From the NCBI GenBank assembly GCA_016584305.1, contig JACEEZ010007099.1, positions 181,925 to 245,924 on the forward strand: a stretch of 64,000 bases of DNA, given 5' to 3'. Positions 1 to 13,504 of this stretch are shown here, one piece after another (positions within the stretch are counted from its first letter, which is position 1; each line of letters begins with the position of its first letter). The DNA comes from Chionoecetes opilio. Lineage: Eukaryota; Arthropoda; Malacostraca; Decapoda; Majidae. The notes under the pieces are model-generated. The model was not told where the DNA came from. It made no database searches and saw only the letters and a list, made by a program, of their open reading frames with translations. Both the position numbers and the translations under genes were made by a program.

Positions 1-60
1 GGCCGGGCTGTTCCCAGACCACCCGTTATCACCACACAGGAATCACACTCCTACCCCACA
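1..60 (+). repeat. Dispersed repeat, copy 1
   Basis: The first 60 bases align by eye, with a few differences, to 48,526-48,583 in the same orientation. Both share the run CTGTTCCCAGACC followed by an AGGAATCAC segment. The next stretch (about 68-115) also resembles 56,461-56,510 (a CT-rich run, then GACCTGGGAG-like and TCTGAAC segments). The family is not identified. Confidence 0.55.
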
Positions 61-65
61 ACTAC

Positions 66-383
66 TCACTTCTTCTTCTCCTTCTTGTTACCTGGAGTTG
101 CCAGTCTGAACATTGACATCGCTGCATAGGTTGTTTTGACCGTCTTGTTTGTCTTTTCTATTTTTGAACAAATATTGTGCAAGATAAATGCATCATATGT
201 TTGTGAAGATCCTCCCCCCAACGAACCCTGCAGAAGAGCTCCCCCCCTATATAACACTAAATTCGCCAGGGAAATGTCTTGTTTTCTTTGAGTACAGAAC
301 GTGTGGTGGCCGTTCATCCCTAACATTTCTACATCCGTGATTTCAGGAAATTTAGAAGGTACTATCTGAGAGTCCCCTGTCAT
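66..383 (-). CDS. Unrecognised 105-aa open reading frame
   Basis: This is a minus-strand frame of 105 codons starting at an ATG near 383 and ending in a lysine-rich tail (KKEKKK) encoded by the CT-rich stretch at 66-90. Its composition is mixed and not low complexity apart from that tail, so it could be a real exon, but I recognise no domain. No neighbouring exon or promoter is evident. Part of the underlying DNA resembles repeats elsewhere in the window, which argues for repetitive or transposon-derived origin. Treat it as hypothetical. Confidence 0.15.
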   Translation of the reverse strand: MTGDSQIVPSKFPEITDVEMLGMNGHHTFCTQRKQDISLANLVLYRGGALLQGSLGGGSSQTYDAFILHNICSKIEKTNKTVKTTYAAMSMFRLATPGNKKEKKK

Positions 384-691
384 TTTGTGTCTTCATCTGT
401 CACCTATATACTATAGTAGTGCGTGTGTCTGTCTGGTCTGGTCCTGTCTTTTTGGGGTACCGAAACTGTAAATTCAATTTTTATGAGTGAGGCTAAACCG
501 AAATCGCAAATAATTCCCTAGTGGTAAGGCGGCTGGTCCCCGCTGTCGAGTGAATATTTTTGAAGGGGGTTTTGGGCTAAAAACACATTAGGCGTACTAA
601 TTTACTGAAAAACTCTACGTAACGTCTGACCGCATTCCACAAATTCAGTAGAACTCATGGACGTTTGGTGTGCGTTTCGTGGATGTGTGTT

Positions 692-829
692 GTGGAATCA
701 CACGGAACACCAAGGGTTGGAATAACACGGAACACAAAGGTTGGAATCACACGGAACACAAGGGTTGGAATCACACGAAATAACAAAGGGTTGGAATCAC
801 ACGGAACACAAAGGGTTGATCACGGAACG
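692..829. repeat. Short minisatellite, about 24-bp unit
   Basis: About five imperfect head-to-tail copies of a unit close to GGTTGGAATCACACGGAACA. Copies differ by small indels. Confidence 0.8.
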
Positions 830-1034
830 TGGTCACCCTACCGTAGATATTCCCATGGGTGATGGGTGATGGCACCATGGTATTCACCATGGTGCTATAA
901 TGATGACACTGCACCTACCGTATATACCGGAAGTCGACACCTGCAATGAAGTCGCCAGTGGCCAAATATTCGAATTATGCATCACTTACGATGTTTATGT
1001 GCCACTGAAGCATGCTATACAGTAGGTTTATATC

Positions 1035-1397
1035 ATGAATTGTATAATCTACCGCTGTTTCAGCCGTTGTTTTATGCTTTGTATCTGCAAATATAACTGT
1101 TGCGCATTTTGGCTTCTCACGTTTTTTCTTTCACGCGCGATGACAGCCGTAAACAGTAGCTTTTCGGGCGACAGGAACACAGACTTGCCAGATCTTTCCA
1201 ACTTGATAGAATTTATTTTCACGTTGGCAGAGGAATGTTTATATATCAAAGCATCTTCCGCAGCTAATATATCTAGAGACTTGTTTTACTTTACCTCTAA
1301 TTTCCCTGAATTCCCCAGAGTGGCGACTCAACTGTTGGGTAAAATACTAGCTGGCGACTTTACTGTAGTAGGTATAGTGAGGCGCCACTCGGTTTAA
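1035..1397 (+). CDS. Unrecognised 120-aa open reading frame
   Basis: A 120-codon plus-strand frame from an ATG at 1,035. The N-terminal part is cysteine- and aromatic-rich and the rest has ordinary protein-like composition. I recognise no domain. The DNA from about 1,248 onward recurs, with many inserted bases, at 28,509-28,960, so this sequence is duplicated either in the genome or in the assembly. The second copy is too corrupted to test frame conservation. Confidence 0.2.
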   Translation: MNCIIYRCFSRCFMLCICKYNCCAFWLLTFFLSRAMTAVNSSFSGDRNTDLPDLSNLIEFIFTLAEECLYIKASSAANISRDLFYFTSNFPEFPRVATQLLGKILAGDFTVVGIVRRHSV

Positions 1398-2000
1398 TTT
1401 TTTGTCATTGTTCATTTATAGCCCTAATATGACACGATGAATACACAAAATGCACAGACCTTTCCAGTAGCCCCTTCTAACTGTCCTGAAATTCATGGAT
1501 GTACAAATTAAGGTATTAACCCACCACAAACGCCTGTAAATAACAAGAACGTAGAACTGGCGACTTCACTGTATCTACGGTAAGGCACGTAGACCAGTGA
1601 CCCACGCCCAGCAACAACATGGTTGGAGTTGGCACCTACATTGTTGTCTAATTATACTACTAACTTCATGTGGTGAGGCGCCGTTCATCAAAAGTTACTT
1701 CGTTAACCGTTAATCCGTTTAGCCAAAAAATTTACTTCGATAAACCGTTAATCAGTTCATTCTTGTAAAAATGTAACACGTAGTTATCGATAAACCGTTA
1801 CGTTAATTTTTATTCTAGAAGAATAAAAAATAATAATCTGTTTTTGCTCTAAAACCACCTAAAAACACCTGTGTAAATTGCCAAACTTAAACTATGCCTT
1901 GTGGGGTTTTTTAGGGCTTCAGAATCCCAAAAACTATAGGTTTTTTTTTCTCGCCCTGACGGGAGGAGTGCTCGATGATTGGCAGAAGAACGTGTTTGAT
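1398..2000. other. AT-rich interval, no gene seen
   Basis: AT-rich sequence with short related runs such as CGTTAACCGTTAATCCGTTTA at about 1,700-1,790. No coding frame or RNA gene is recognised. Its left part (to about 1,680) has a corrupted second copy ending near 28,960. Confidence 0.5.
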
Positions 2001-3833
<1,833 letters not shown>

Positions 3834-4061
3834 CTATAATACAGTGTCTGCATAAAGTATTGGCCGGGCAAACCTAAAAAAAGTTATTTGGTGGTTCCGC
3901 GTTGCACGGTGGATTCCCTCCACACTTGGCGTTTGATCTTTACGTCTGGCACCGTCATAGGTGTAGGAGCGTGTGTGGGGGATGACATGATGGGCGGCAT
4001 AAATGTCACGCCATTGTTCTCCGAGGGCCCATAATGCAAGACTTTTCTCGACCAGTGTCAA
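3834..4061 (-). pseudogene. Possible LINE endonuclease fragment
   Basis: The 75-codon minus-strand frame contains WRDIYAAHHVIPHTRSYTY. This resembles the segment of apurinic-like endonucleases of non-LTR retrotransposons where a WxD...(H)P...xYTY motif precedes the SRIDRIY motif. The expected SRIDRIY is not intact; a degraded GIHRA follows at roughly the right place. No reverse transcriptase is seen beside it. If correct it is a short decayed piece of a LINE ORF2. The assignment rests on one motif and could be wrong. Confidence 0.35.
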
Positions 4062-4455
4062 CCGCGGCGACGCAAGACATCATTATTGAAACACTCCATT
4101 GGTTGCGTTGACCATGCATCACGCTCTGCCCTTATTCCATCATATTTCTTCCAGACCATTACAGGCGAGGTTTCAACATAACCGAAGTAACATACATAAC
4201 TTGTGATTGCACACCGTGTCATATTAAGGTACAATTAGGTCCAGGAGGCCTTATTACCTGGTTGTGTTCACTGGTTAGTAACCGGGCGGCGGTGGAGGCG
4301 GAGGTCAGCCATTGGTTGGAGCAATACTGGCGGCCGGGTTCAACGATATGTTACTCACGAACACGCATCACTCGGGCCCATTTTTTCTACACCAATGCCT
4401 CAGACAGGTGGCGACACCTTAACTAAGCTATTATTTTAAATGGCAGAATGATAAA

Positions 4456-5188
4456 TTAGACGAGTAAAAAGGAAATGAGATATGTGTCAACAGTCAAATA
4501 CGGATGTGCCGCCTTGGACTGGCTTGTGTTGGCAGGTCTGCACAGATCCTCCACTGGCCGGGCAGTTGCAAACAATTCTTGACTATCTCTCCCGTCAAGT
4601 TTACCACTGTCGGAAATGTCCCACCGGTTCCGGGACTTGAGGAGCATTCCTGCATATAGCCCTGAGCTCCACAGAGGGAGGATGTCCACACAACCCTGTT
4701 TCTCGTGGTTGAATTATATACTTTCCCCCATAAATATTCTAGCGCAAGTAATTTTACAGACCCAAGGCACTAGATGGCTCCCTACCAACATATCCATAGA
4801 GGAAAAAACACTCAATGTTATCCTGGCAAGCTGATAATGTCTCCCTCCAAACTCTGCAATGAGAGACAGGGGAGGAGAGAGGAGTATCATTAGTCTGGTG
4901 GTGGCACCGCGGGATACCCCCACCTAACACTGTTTCCATTTTACCATAAAAACTGTTTTTGGAAGGCCCAAAGAAGACTTGCAAGACACAGATAACAACT
5001 CCTGCAACCAGAATTATGAGGCCCCGATCACTGCCAATGACCTTCATAATAAAACATTCATTATTTGCTGGGAGAGGTTGCTGAACGGACGATGCAACAC
5101 AGATTGCAGAAGGCCTCACACAGGGGATAGGGGGGGCTGCGGGGCCAACACTTTTTGCGGACACTCTAGTATTCGGAGGCGCGATCAA
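4456..5188 (-). CDS. Unrecognised open frames with one hydrophobic segment
   Basis: Reading leftward on the minus strand, a 144-codon frame (5,188-4,754) is followed by shorter open frames (4,691-4,456). The first contains a run of about 19 hydrophobic residues (GLIILVAGVVICVLQVFFG) that could be a membrane segment, followed by cysteine-containing sequence. The later frame is also cysteine-bearing. A receptor-like exon pair is possible but I cannot identify a family, and no convincing splice sites were established. Reported only as candidate coding sequence. Confidence 0.15.
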
Positions 5189-5280
5189 AGGTTCCCCTCC
5201 ACCTAAAAAGGCAGAGAATGTGTCCTGCTTCAGATGCCTTGTTCATGTGGTTCCTTTCTGTTGTTTGAGTGGGGGCTGTT

Positions 5281-6980
<1,700 letters not shown>

Positions 6981-7109
6981 AATCGTTCCGTGAAACAGCA
7001 TTGGTGGGAGAATAGGGGTGGGTATCAGCAGCCACGCACCCCGTCCAGGCCTCACAGCCTCCTCCACGCACCACACTGGCTCAGCTTCACTACAGAGTGA
7101 CTCATTTTG

Positions 7110-7415
7110 CAGTGCTTAAGCTGTGTAGCAAACTCTGCAGCGCTTAAGCTGTGTACTTAAACTCTGCAGGTGCTTAAAGCTGTGTGCAAACTCTGCAGTG
7201 CTTAAGCTGTGTAGCAACTCTGCAGTGCTTTAAGCTGTGTAGCAAACTCCGTCAGTGCTTAATCTGTGTAGCAAACTCTGCAGCGCTAGCTGTGTAGCAA
7301 ACTCTGCATCGCTTTAAGCTGTGTAAGCAAACTCTGCAGCGCTTAAGCTTGTGTAGCAAACTCTGCACGCTTAAGCTGTGTTACAAGCTCTGAGTGCTTA
7401 AGCTGTGAGCAACTG
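7110..7415. repeat. 28-bp minisatellite
   Basis: About eleven imperfect copies of a unit near GCTTAAGCTGTGTAGCAAAC plus TCTGCAGT. Many copies differ by one-base gains or losses. Confidence 0.85.
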
Positions 7416-7477
7416 CATTGGCGCATAGACCTATTCTTGCGAAATTGTTAGACATGGGTATTCTTTATAAATAATAA

Positions 7478-7612
7478 ATAAATAAATAAATAAATAGTAA
7501 TATATAAGATAGTATATATATATATATATATAAATATAATGTATATATATATATATATAATATAGTATAATATATATATATATATATATATAATATACTA
7601 GTATATATATAG

Positions 7613-7665
<53 letters not shown>

Positions 7666-7941
7666 ATATTAGATAGATATAGATAATACGTAATATATAT
7701 ATATTAGTAATATATAGTAATTCTACTATCTTATACCTATATATAATATCGATTAATATAGATAAGCATACTACGTATATATATATCTATATCTATATAA
7801 TTATATCTATATATATTATATATATATATATATATATGGTATATATATATATATATATATCTATATATAGGTATATATATATAAGGTAATATATATATAG
7901 GGTATATATATATATATATATATAATATATGATATATATCT

Positions 7942-7973
<32 letters not shown>

Positions 7974-8133
7974 ATATATATCTATATAATACTAACTAAG
8001 AATCTCTCTACCGAACCCTAGGAGGGCCTAAATATATATATATATTATATATATTATATATATATATATATATTATAATATAATATATATATATATATAT
8101 AATATATTATTATATAGATATAAGGTTATATAT

Positions 8134-8164
<31 letters not shown>

Positions 8165-8195
8165 TATATATAAATATATATATATATATATATAA
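7478..8195. repeat. Long TA-rich microsatellite
   Basis: About 700 bp of TA dinucleotide repeats with ATA/TATA interruptions. A non-TA segment (about 7,990-8,030, with AATCTCTCT and AGGGAGGGC-like runs) is repeated in related form just after the tract at 8,193-8,230, suggesting a duplicated insertion or recombination within the tract. Confidence 0.9.
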
Positions 8196-8373
8196 CTAGT
8201 ATTCTCTCTGCGCCCCCAGGGAGGGCAGGTATGTACAGGCAGTCACAGGAGCAGGGTTGTTCCTCTGGTCCGAGAGGTTTTAAGGCAAGCTTGTTGTGCT
8301 TCCTAAAAACCTTACAGTGAATCAAGCTGTTTCTGTAGCTGCTTTGTGAACATTTAAGTCATATTCTTTTCAA

Positions 8374-8560
8374 GCTCGACCACGTGCCAGGTGCTTCAAA
8401 CAGGACGGTGCTCCTGCTCACACTGCCAAAGCTGTCACTCATGGCTTGATGACTTGCTGCAATGGTACCTTCCATAAAGGATTGGGCCAAGGTAAACAGC
8501 CGAGGACCTCAACACATTGAGTACTCTGGCACATGGTTCAATGAGGATCTGCCGGGAAAG
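8374..8560 (+). pseudogene. Tc1/mariner-type transposase fragment
   Basis: The plus strand reads FKQDGAPAHTAKAVTHGL from 8,395, the signature around the second catalytic Asp of Tc1/mariner DDE transposases (xQDxAPxHTAK). About 100 bp downstream, in shifted frames, are pieces of the NSPDLNxIExLW motif holding the third acidic residue (around 8,490-8,540). The N-terminal helix-turn-helix region and first catalytic Asp were not found, and no terminal repeats were seen. This is a decayed scrap next to TA-rich DNA, consistent with the TA target preference of the superfamily. Confidence 0.65.
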
Positions 8561-9176
8561 ACGTCACCTCATCACAAAGCTCAAAAGGCTATATAATTTT
8601 CCATTTCCATACATACATTAGAATTTTTTCATATGGCCAAGTATTTTGAGCAAATGGAGGAAAACTGAACCCATGTTGGAAGACGGATGCTAAGAAGGAG
8701 CGGGCTACACGCTGCCTGCTTGGAGTGCACAGGGACACACGGGGCATTCATCACTTCAAATCCAATTCCCACGAGCGAGTTGACAATTAGTTTATTTTTA
8801 TAGGCCTAGCTTGGATCTTTTTACGCGAAAATTTTGACGCGATCTGATAAATACTTTATTTTTGGGGGCGATTTTTTTGTTTTTTTGGACGCAATTCCCG
8901 TCGAAGCTAAGATGTCCCGGCCCGTTTGCCGCGACGGCGTCACCGTGCGTGGCCGGGTTACGCCCCTACTGAGATTATTATCCATTTTTGTAATAGTGGG
9001 AAAAAAATAAAAACAAATTTTTTGTTTTTTTTTAACTCCCCCCCCCCCCCCCCCCCCCCTAAGCATGTTCTAAACCCAAAAGCAGTGTCATAGCATGGTA
9101 ATAGCATAGTGCCGCATGGACGGTAAATAAATAAGGCAGTGTCATGCATGTCCTGAAGACAAAATTCATAATTAAA
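8561..9176. other. Interval with a poly(C) tract, no gene
   Basis: No recognisable coding sequence. A run of more than 20 C lies at about 9,037-9,059 and is a likely spot for length error. A GC-richer patch at 8,900-8,965 is unidentified. Confidence 0.5.
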
Positions 9177-9183
9177 CAGTAAC

Positions 9184-9440
9184 AAGCCTTATAACTCGGC
9201 ACTGTATAACTCGGCACTATCAATAAAACTCGGCACTGTATAACTCCGGCACTGTATCAACTCGGCACTGTAATAAACTCGGCACTGTATAACTCGCACT
9301 GTTACTCTCGGCACTGTTACTCGGCACTGGGGGGGGTCATAACTCGGCGACTGTATAACTCGGCAACTGTATAACTCGGCACTGTATAACTCGTCACTGT
9401 ATAACTCGGCACTGTATAACTCGGAATTTGAATAATCGGC
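9184..9440. repeat. 15-bp array derived from the Tigger end
   Basis: About sixteen imperfect copies of ATAACTCGGCACTGT. Copy B has only two or three such units at the same place (17,381-17,425), so copy A has expanded its own terminal repeat. Confidence 0.85.
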
Positions 9441-9456
9441 AAGGCAAGGACACAGG

Positions 9457-9648
9457 TTTTTTTTTTTTTTTTTTTTTTTTATAGAAAAGGTAACTGTGTG
9501 GGAATCCACAATGAGGTTATTTTCAAGAAAATCCTGTAGTTAGTTTTCGGAGCTACAGCATGCGTAGAGGGCCGCCAACCTTGCCGAAAGGGGGACGCTG
9601 GGGAATATGCCACTCGGTGACGCTCACCACTCTGCACCTCCGCCTCAC
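9457..9648 (-). mobile_element. SINE remnant inside copy A
   Basis: A T-run at 9,458-9,480 (poly(A) on the minus strand) and a segment at 9,609-9,648 matching the head of the SINE in copy B, with the same junction before ACCTAAACTGCATCTCATGG. The internal part differs from copy B and is shorter. It marks the same insertion event as the fuller SINE at 17,441-17,892. Confidence 0.6.
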
Positions 9649-9799
9649 CTAAACTGCATCTCATGGTTTTTTCCACTCGGCAATATCATCCCTCCACAAC
9701 TCTTGTTGAACATGCAAACAGAAAGGCGGCAAAAAATAATGTATCTCGGCATATTGATGTTATAAACGGCATCTCTTTGGGCTTCACTCGGCATATCGT

Positions 9800-10000
9800 C
9801 AGTCGCATAAAGTCGTGTTTTTGTCCTTTTGACCCTTTTCTGCGGCTCAGACTCTTTCAATTTCAATTCCCTTCCTGCTGGAGACACCCTTGCGTGTGGA
9901 GCTGACATCTTGAAATACAGTACTGTTAATGATGTTATCCCAATACACGTAAAATATTGCAAGTAAGCAAAGGTCGGGAACACCACGTGTAGGCTGTCAA
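9800..10000. repeat. Left arm of inverted duplication (Tigger A)
   Basis: The reverse complement of this segment matches 10,467-10,660, including ACAGTACTGTAT, CGCAAGGGTGTCTCCAGCAG and the start of the transposase frame. The inner part (10,010-10,060) pairs with 10,196-10,250. Copy B shows the same palindrome (18,070-18,290 with 18,430-18,650), so it predates the divergence of the copies. Confidence 0.8.
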
Positions 10001-10256
10001 CCGATGGCCGTGTTTATGATGTCCGTCCCAAGCCCCGTCTTGGATTACGAATTCCGTTTTTGTCGGAAATTTGAAAAAGGGTGGTTTCTGCTCTCAAAAA
10101 CAACAGCTTGGTAGGAGCGAAATAATAATCAATGCAAACATTTGCACAACAATATCAACAAAGTATAATAACACATCTTTCAGCACGTGTTTATTGGATT
10201 GGGAATTCGTAAATCCCAGACGGGTGCTTGGACTGACAAAAACCGGCGCAGCCTAC

Positions 10257-10466
10257 GCGCTGGTACTCCCAGCAGGTCTCCTGTCCCACCTAAACTCCTA
10301 GCAACTCCTAAGTTTAGATTCCTAGAAGTTACTCGGGTGTTTTGCTGGTGAGTTGCATAAATGACTCTCAGCAACTCCACAGCAACACACCGAGCCTAAC
10401 TTCTAGGAACTCTTAAACTTAGGAGTTGCTAGGAGTTGCTAGAGCTTTAAATACAGCAAAGCGCTG
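10257..10466. mobile_element. Hairpin MITE-like insertion in Tigger A
   Basis: Copy B lacks this segment: it runs from GCGCTGG directly into sequence equivalent to that after 10,466. In A the insertion is bounded by GCGCTG at 10,257-10,262 and again at 10,461-10,466, a plausible 6-bp target duplication. Inside, CTCCTAGCAACTCCTAAGTT (from 10,295) is the inverted partner of sequence ending near 10,437, giving a stem of roughly 50 bp and a loop near 10,347-10,380. It has no coding capacity. The superfamily is uncertain. Confidence 0.65.
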
Positions 10467-11546
10467 ACCTTGCTTTACTTTGCCACCTATTTTACGTGTT
10501 TTAGGATTACATCATCAGTACTGTATATCAAAATGTCCAGCTCCATCACGCAAGGGTGTCTCCAGCAGGAAGGAATGAAATTGAAGAGCCTGAGCCTGCA
10601 GGAAAACGTGAAAGTGCTGGCAAGGATGGATGCAGGTGCGTCATAGCGTGCTATTGTGCTGAAGTTTGATATCAATCCAGCACATTCTATATATCAAGAA
10701 AGTCAAAGAAAGATGGTGCCAGGCCCTTACTTGGAGGATCCCAGCACCTCCAAGACTACCAAGACGAGGATTAAGCCAGTTAGAAGGTCTCCTGTATGCA
10801 GCCGTGTACAAGTGGTTACAACAGGAACCGAGCAGTTGGAAGTAACTGTAAGGGGGGCTGACCTCCAAAAACGCCGCCTGTACGGTTGGCCAAGCACTTT
10901 CAGTTGACCCATTTCAAGCTAGTGGCTGGGTGTCTCTTACACTTTTCGGAGTCCGCAACTGCCTAGCCAACCGAAAAGTGGTGGGAGAGAGTGCTAGTTT
11001 CTGATCAAGCATCGGGGGTGCCTGTTCCCTCAGAATTGGAGAAAATTATGCCAGAGTCTGGCCTCCTTCTCTCCCAACTCTAACAACGCTGAACGAGACG
11101 GGTCTTTTTTTTGGAGTCTGTGCCCGCCAACACATGCATCCAAGCAGGAAAGGCACATTCCAGGGAGGAAATTTGCTAAGGCTGGATATCCATTATGTGC
11201 TGTGGAACACTGACGGGTGGCACAGGCTGAACCCAGGGTTGTAGGCAAGGCAGAACACCACGCCACTCAAAAACGTGATGGGTAACCTGCCTGTTTATCT
11301 CCAGGGGCAACCTCTCCTCCCTGGTTTAACCGTGAACTTTCCCCCTGGGAAAAAAATGGTTCCACCATTTTTTTTGTGCCTGCTGTTATTTAATTTCCAA
11401 GACAACTTGTTGCAATCAAATGGAATGTCAAGGCCTCCTCCTACTTGACAAATGCCCCACAACATCCAGGCCCAGATGCACTGTAGGCCACGGTGTAGAA
11501 TTTAAGTAATGTTTATGCCAGCCAACACCATCTCCCTAATCCAGCC

Positions 11547-12890
11547 ATGGACCAAGGCGTGATGGAGGCCTGCAAGCCTCAATACACTACAGAAACAGGC
11601 AGCGGCATGATGCCTTGTGCTAGAAGAAGGTAGAGGGACAACAGCCCATGGACGCAAGGCGTGATGGAGGCCTGCAAGCCTCAATACCAGAACAGGCAGC
11701 TGCAGGAGTGCTTGTGGTAGAAGATGTAGAGTACACAGCCATGGACGGGCTTGATGGATGCTCTGCAGCCTCAATAACAGAAACAGGCAGCTGCAGGAGT
11801 GCCTTGTGCTAGAAGAGGTATAGGGGACAACACCCATGGGACAAGGCGTGATGGAGGCCCTGCAAGCCTCATACAGAAACAGGCAGCTCAGGAGTGCCTT
11901 GTGGCTAGAAAGGTAGAGGGCACAACAGCCCATGGACCAGGGCGTGATGGAGGCCTGCAAGCCTCATCCAGAAACAGGCAGCTGCAGGAGTGCCTTGTGT
12001 GTGCTAGAAGATGTAGAGGGACAACAGCCCATGGACCACGGCGTTGATGGAGGCCTGCAAGCCTTCAATACAGGAACCAGGCAGCTGCAGGAGTGCCTTG
12101 TGGTACAAAGTAAGGGACAACAGCCCATGGACACAGGGCGTGATGGAGCCTGCAGCCTCAATACAGAACAGGTCAGCTGCAGGATGCCTTGTGGTAGAAG
12201 ATGGTAAGGACAACAGCCCATGGACCAAGGCGTGATGGAGGCCTGCAAGCCTCATACAGAACAGGCAGCTGCAGGAGTGCCCTTGTGGGTAGAAGAGGTA
12301 GAGGTACAACACCCAATGGACCAAGGCGTGATGGGAGGCCTGCAAGCCTCAATACAGAAACAGGCAGCTGCGGAGTGCCTTGTGGTAACAAGAGGTAGAG
12401 GGACAACAGCCCATTGACCCCAGGCGTGATGGAGGCCTGCAAAGCCTCAATACCGAAAACAGGCAGCTGCAGGAGTGCCTTGTAGTACAGAGAGGTTCGA
12501 GGGACAAACCAGCCCATGGACCAAGGCGTGATGGAGGCCTGCATCCACTCATACGAACCAGGCATCTGCAGGGAGTGCCTTTGTGGTAAAAGAGGTAGAG
12601 GGACAACGTAGCCCATGGACCAGGGCGTGATGGAGCCTGCAAGCAACACCACAGAAACAGGAGCTGCCGGAGTGCCTTGTGGTACAAGGGTAGAGTGACA
12701 ACAGCCCATGGACCAGGGAGTGATGGAGGCCTGCAAGCAACCCACAGCAACAGGCAGCTGCAGGAGTGCCTTGTGGTACCAAAGCAGCCAACACTACGAA
12801 CATGCAACTGGAGGAGTGCCCTTGTGCTGAAGAGGTAAGGGACAACAGACACAAGGGGCTCAGTCGCGTGCGAATTTTCAAAGCGTAACA
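11547..12890 (+). repeat. 96-bp minisatellite made of transposase sequence
   Basis: About fourteen head-to-tail copies of a 96-bp unit (32 codons) beginning at the MDQGV codons and running through EACKPQYR, LQECLV and EEVEGQQP-like codons. Unit length keeps the reading frame when intact, but most copies carry one-base indels. The first copy joins directly to the upstream transposase segment NTISLIQP, so the unit is a piece of the transposase gene rather than unrelated DNA. Confidence 0.8.
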
Positions 12891-13156
12891 ACTTACTCCA
12901 CACTGTGTATAACTGTGCCGAGCGTGGAACGGCTCCAGTCCACCACCCCTGATCAATGGCATGGAACAAGTGGCTGAACGGGACTGAAGTAGGAGTTACT
13001 TCACTGGTTTGGTTTAGAAGATTTCACTGCAACAGTGCATAAAGGTGGTGACCCGAAGTACACCGAGGAGACATAGTTGACTGGCTGTAGAGGGATGTTG
13101 GGGGGGCTCTGGGCTAACCATCATCAGACCAGAAGAGGACAATAGCAGCTAGTGTT

Positions 13157-13504
13157 GTGCAGGGGGCGGAGGCTGCTGTTGAAGCTGACAGTGATGACGA
13201 AGCTGACCAGTCAGCCAGCATGAAATTGTCTCAGCTTCGTTTTCACCTGGACAAGGCTTTGGAGGGGTTGGTGGAACACCAATTTGATGCATTCTACTCA
13301 CCTATGAGAGACATAAGAAATGCTGTTATCAAGAGGCAGTGTACAAGTCAGAAACAAACGAAAATTTCAGCCTTCTTCAAACCAAAGCCACACGCCAGGG
13401 AGCCTCAGCCCTCTACAAGTAGTGAGTCTGGTTGCAGCTTCCTGAACAGTACCTCCCCTGATCTGCCAACTCACATTTTCGACAGCAGCACTGACCCCGA
13501 GTGA
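13157..13504 (+). CDS. Tigger transposase C-terminal segment with PIP-like box
   Basis: An intact 115-codon frame inside Tigger copy A. Residues 11-18 are acidic, 22-60 look helical, and residues 67-74 read QTKISAFF, an exact fit to the PCNA-interacting consensus Q-x2-[ILM]-x2-[FY]-[FY], followed by basic KPKPH. The Drosophila pogo transposase is known to carry a functional PCNA-binding motif near its C terminus, so the position and context fit. The tail after residue 80 is Ser/Pro-rich. The ATG at 13,157 is probably internal, because the frame upstream is broken. As an isolated ORF it is unlikely to be expressed unless from a host promoter. Confidence 0.65.
   Translation: MQGAEAAVEADSDDEADQSASMKLSQLRFHLDKALEGLVEHQFDAFYSPMRDIRNAVIKRQCTSQKQTKISAFFKPKPHAREPQPSTSSESGCSFLNSTSPDLPTHIFDSSTDPE

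Larger units (their letters stand above)
10533..13504 (+). pseudogene. Tigger/pogo-type DDE transposase, broken
   Basis: From an ATG at 10,533 the frame encodes a CENP-B/pogo-type helix-turn-helix region (KLKSLSLQENVKVLARMDAG) and meets a stop at 10,644, continuing as RAIVLKFDIN. Shifted frames then show a GWLTLF-like segment (about 10,925), NADETGLFF-like sequence around the first catalytic Asp (11,085-11,112), LLLDNAPQHPG-like sequence around the second (11,440-11,475), and the NTISLIQP then MDQGV motif around the third (11,525-11,560). Tigger transposases have this order and the QPMDQGV signature. The third motif is then repeated as a minisatellite to about 12,890. After it, a C-terminal segment resumes, ending in the intact 115-codon frame at 13,157-13,504. 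The product would bind and cut the element's terminal repeats in the nucleus, but this copy is dead. Confidence 0.8.

Noticed and set aside
4456..5188. Receptor-type exons (cysteine-rich with a membrane segment)
   Set aside because: The cysteine spacing did not match a family I could name with confidence, so it is left as unrecognised frames.
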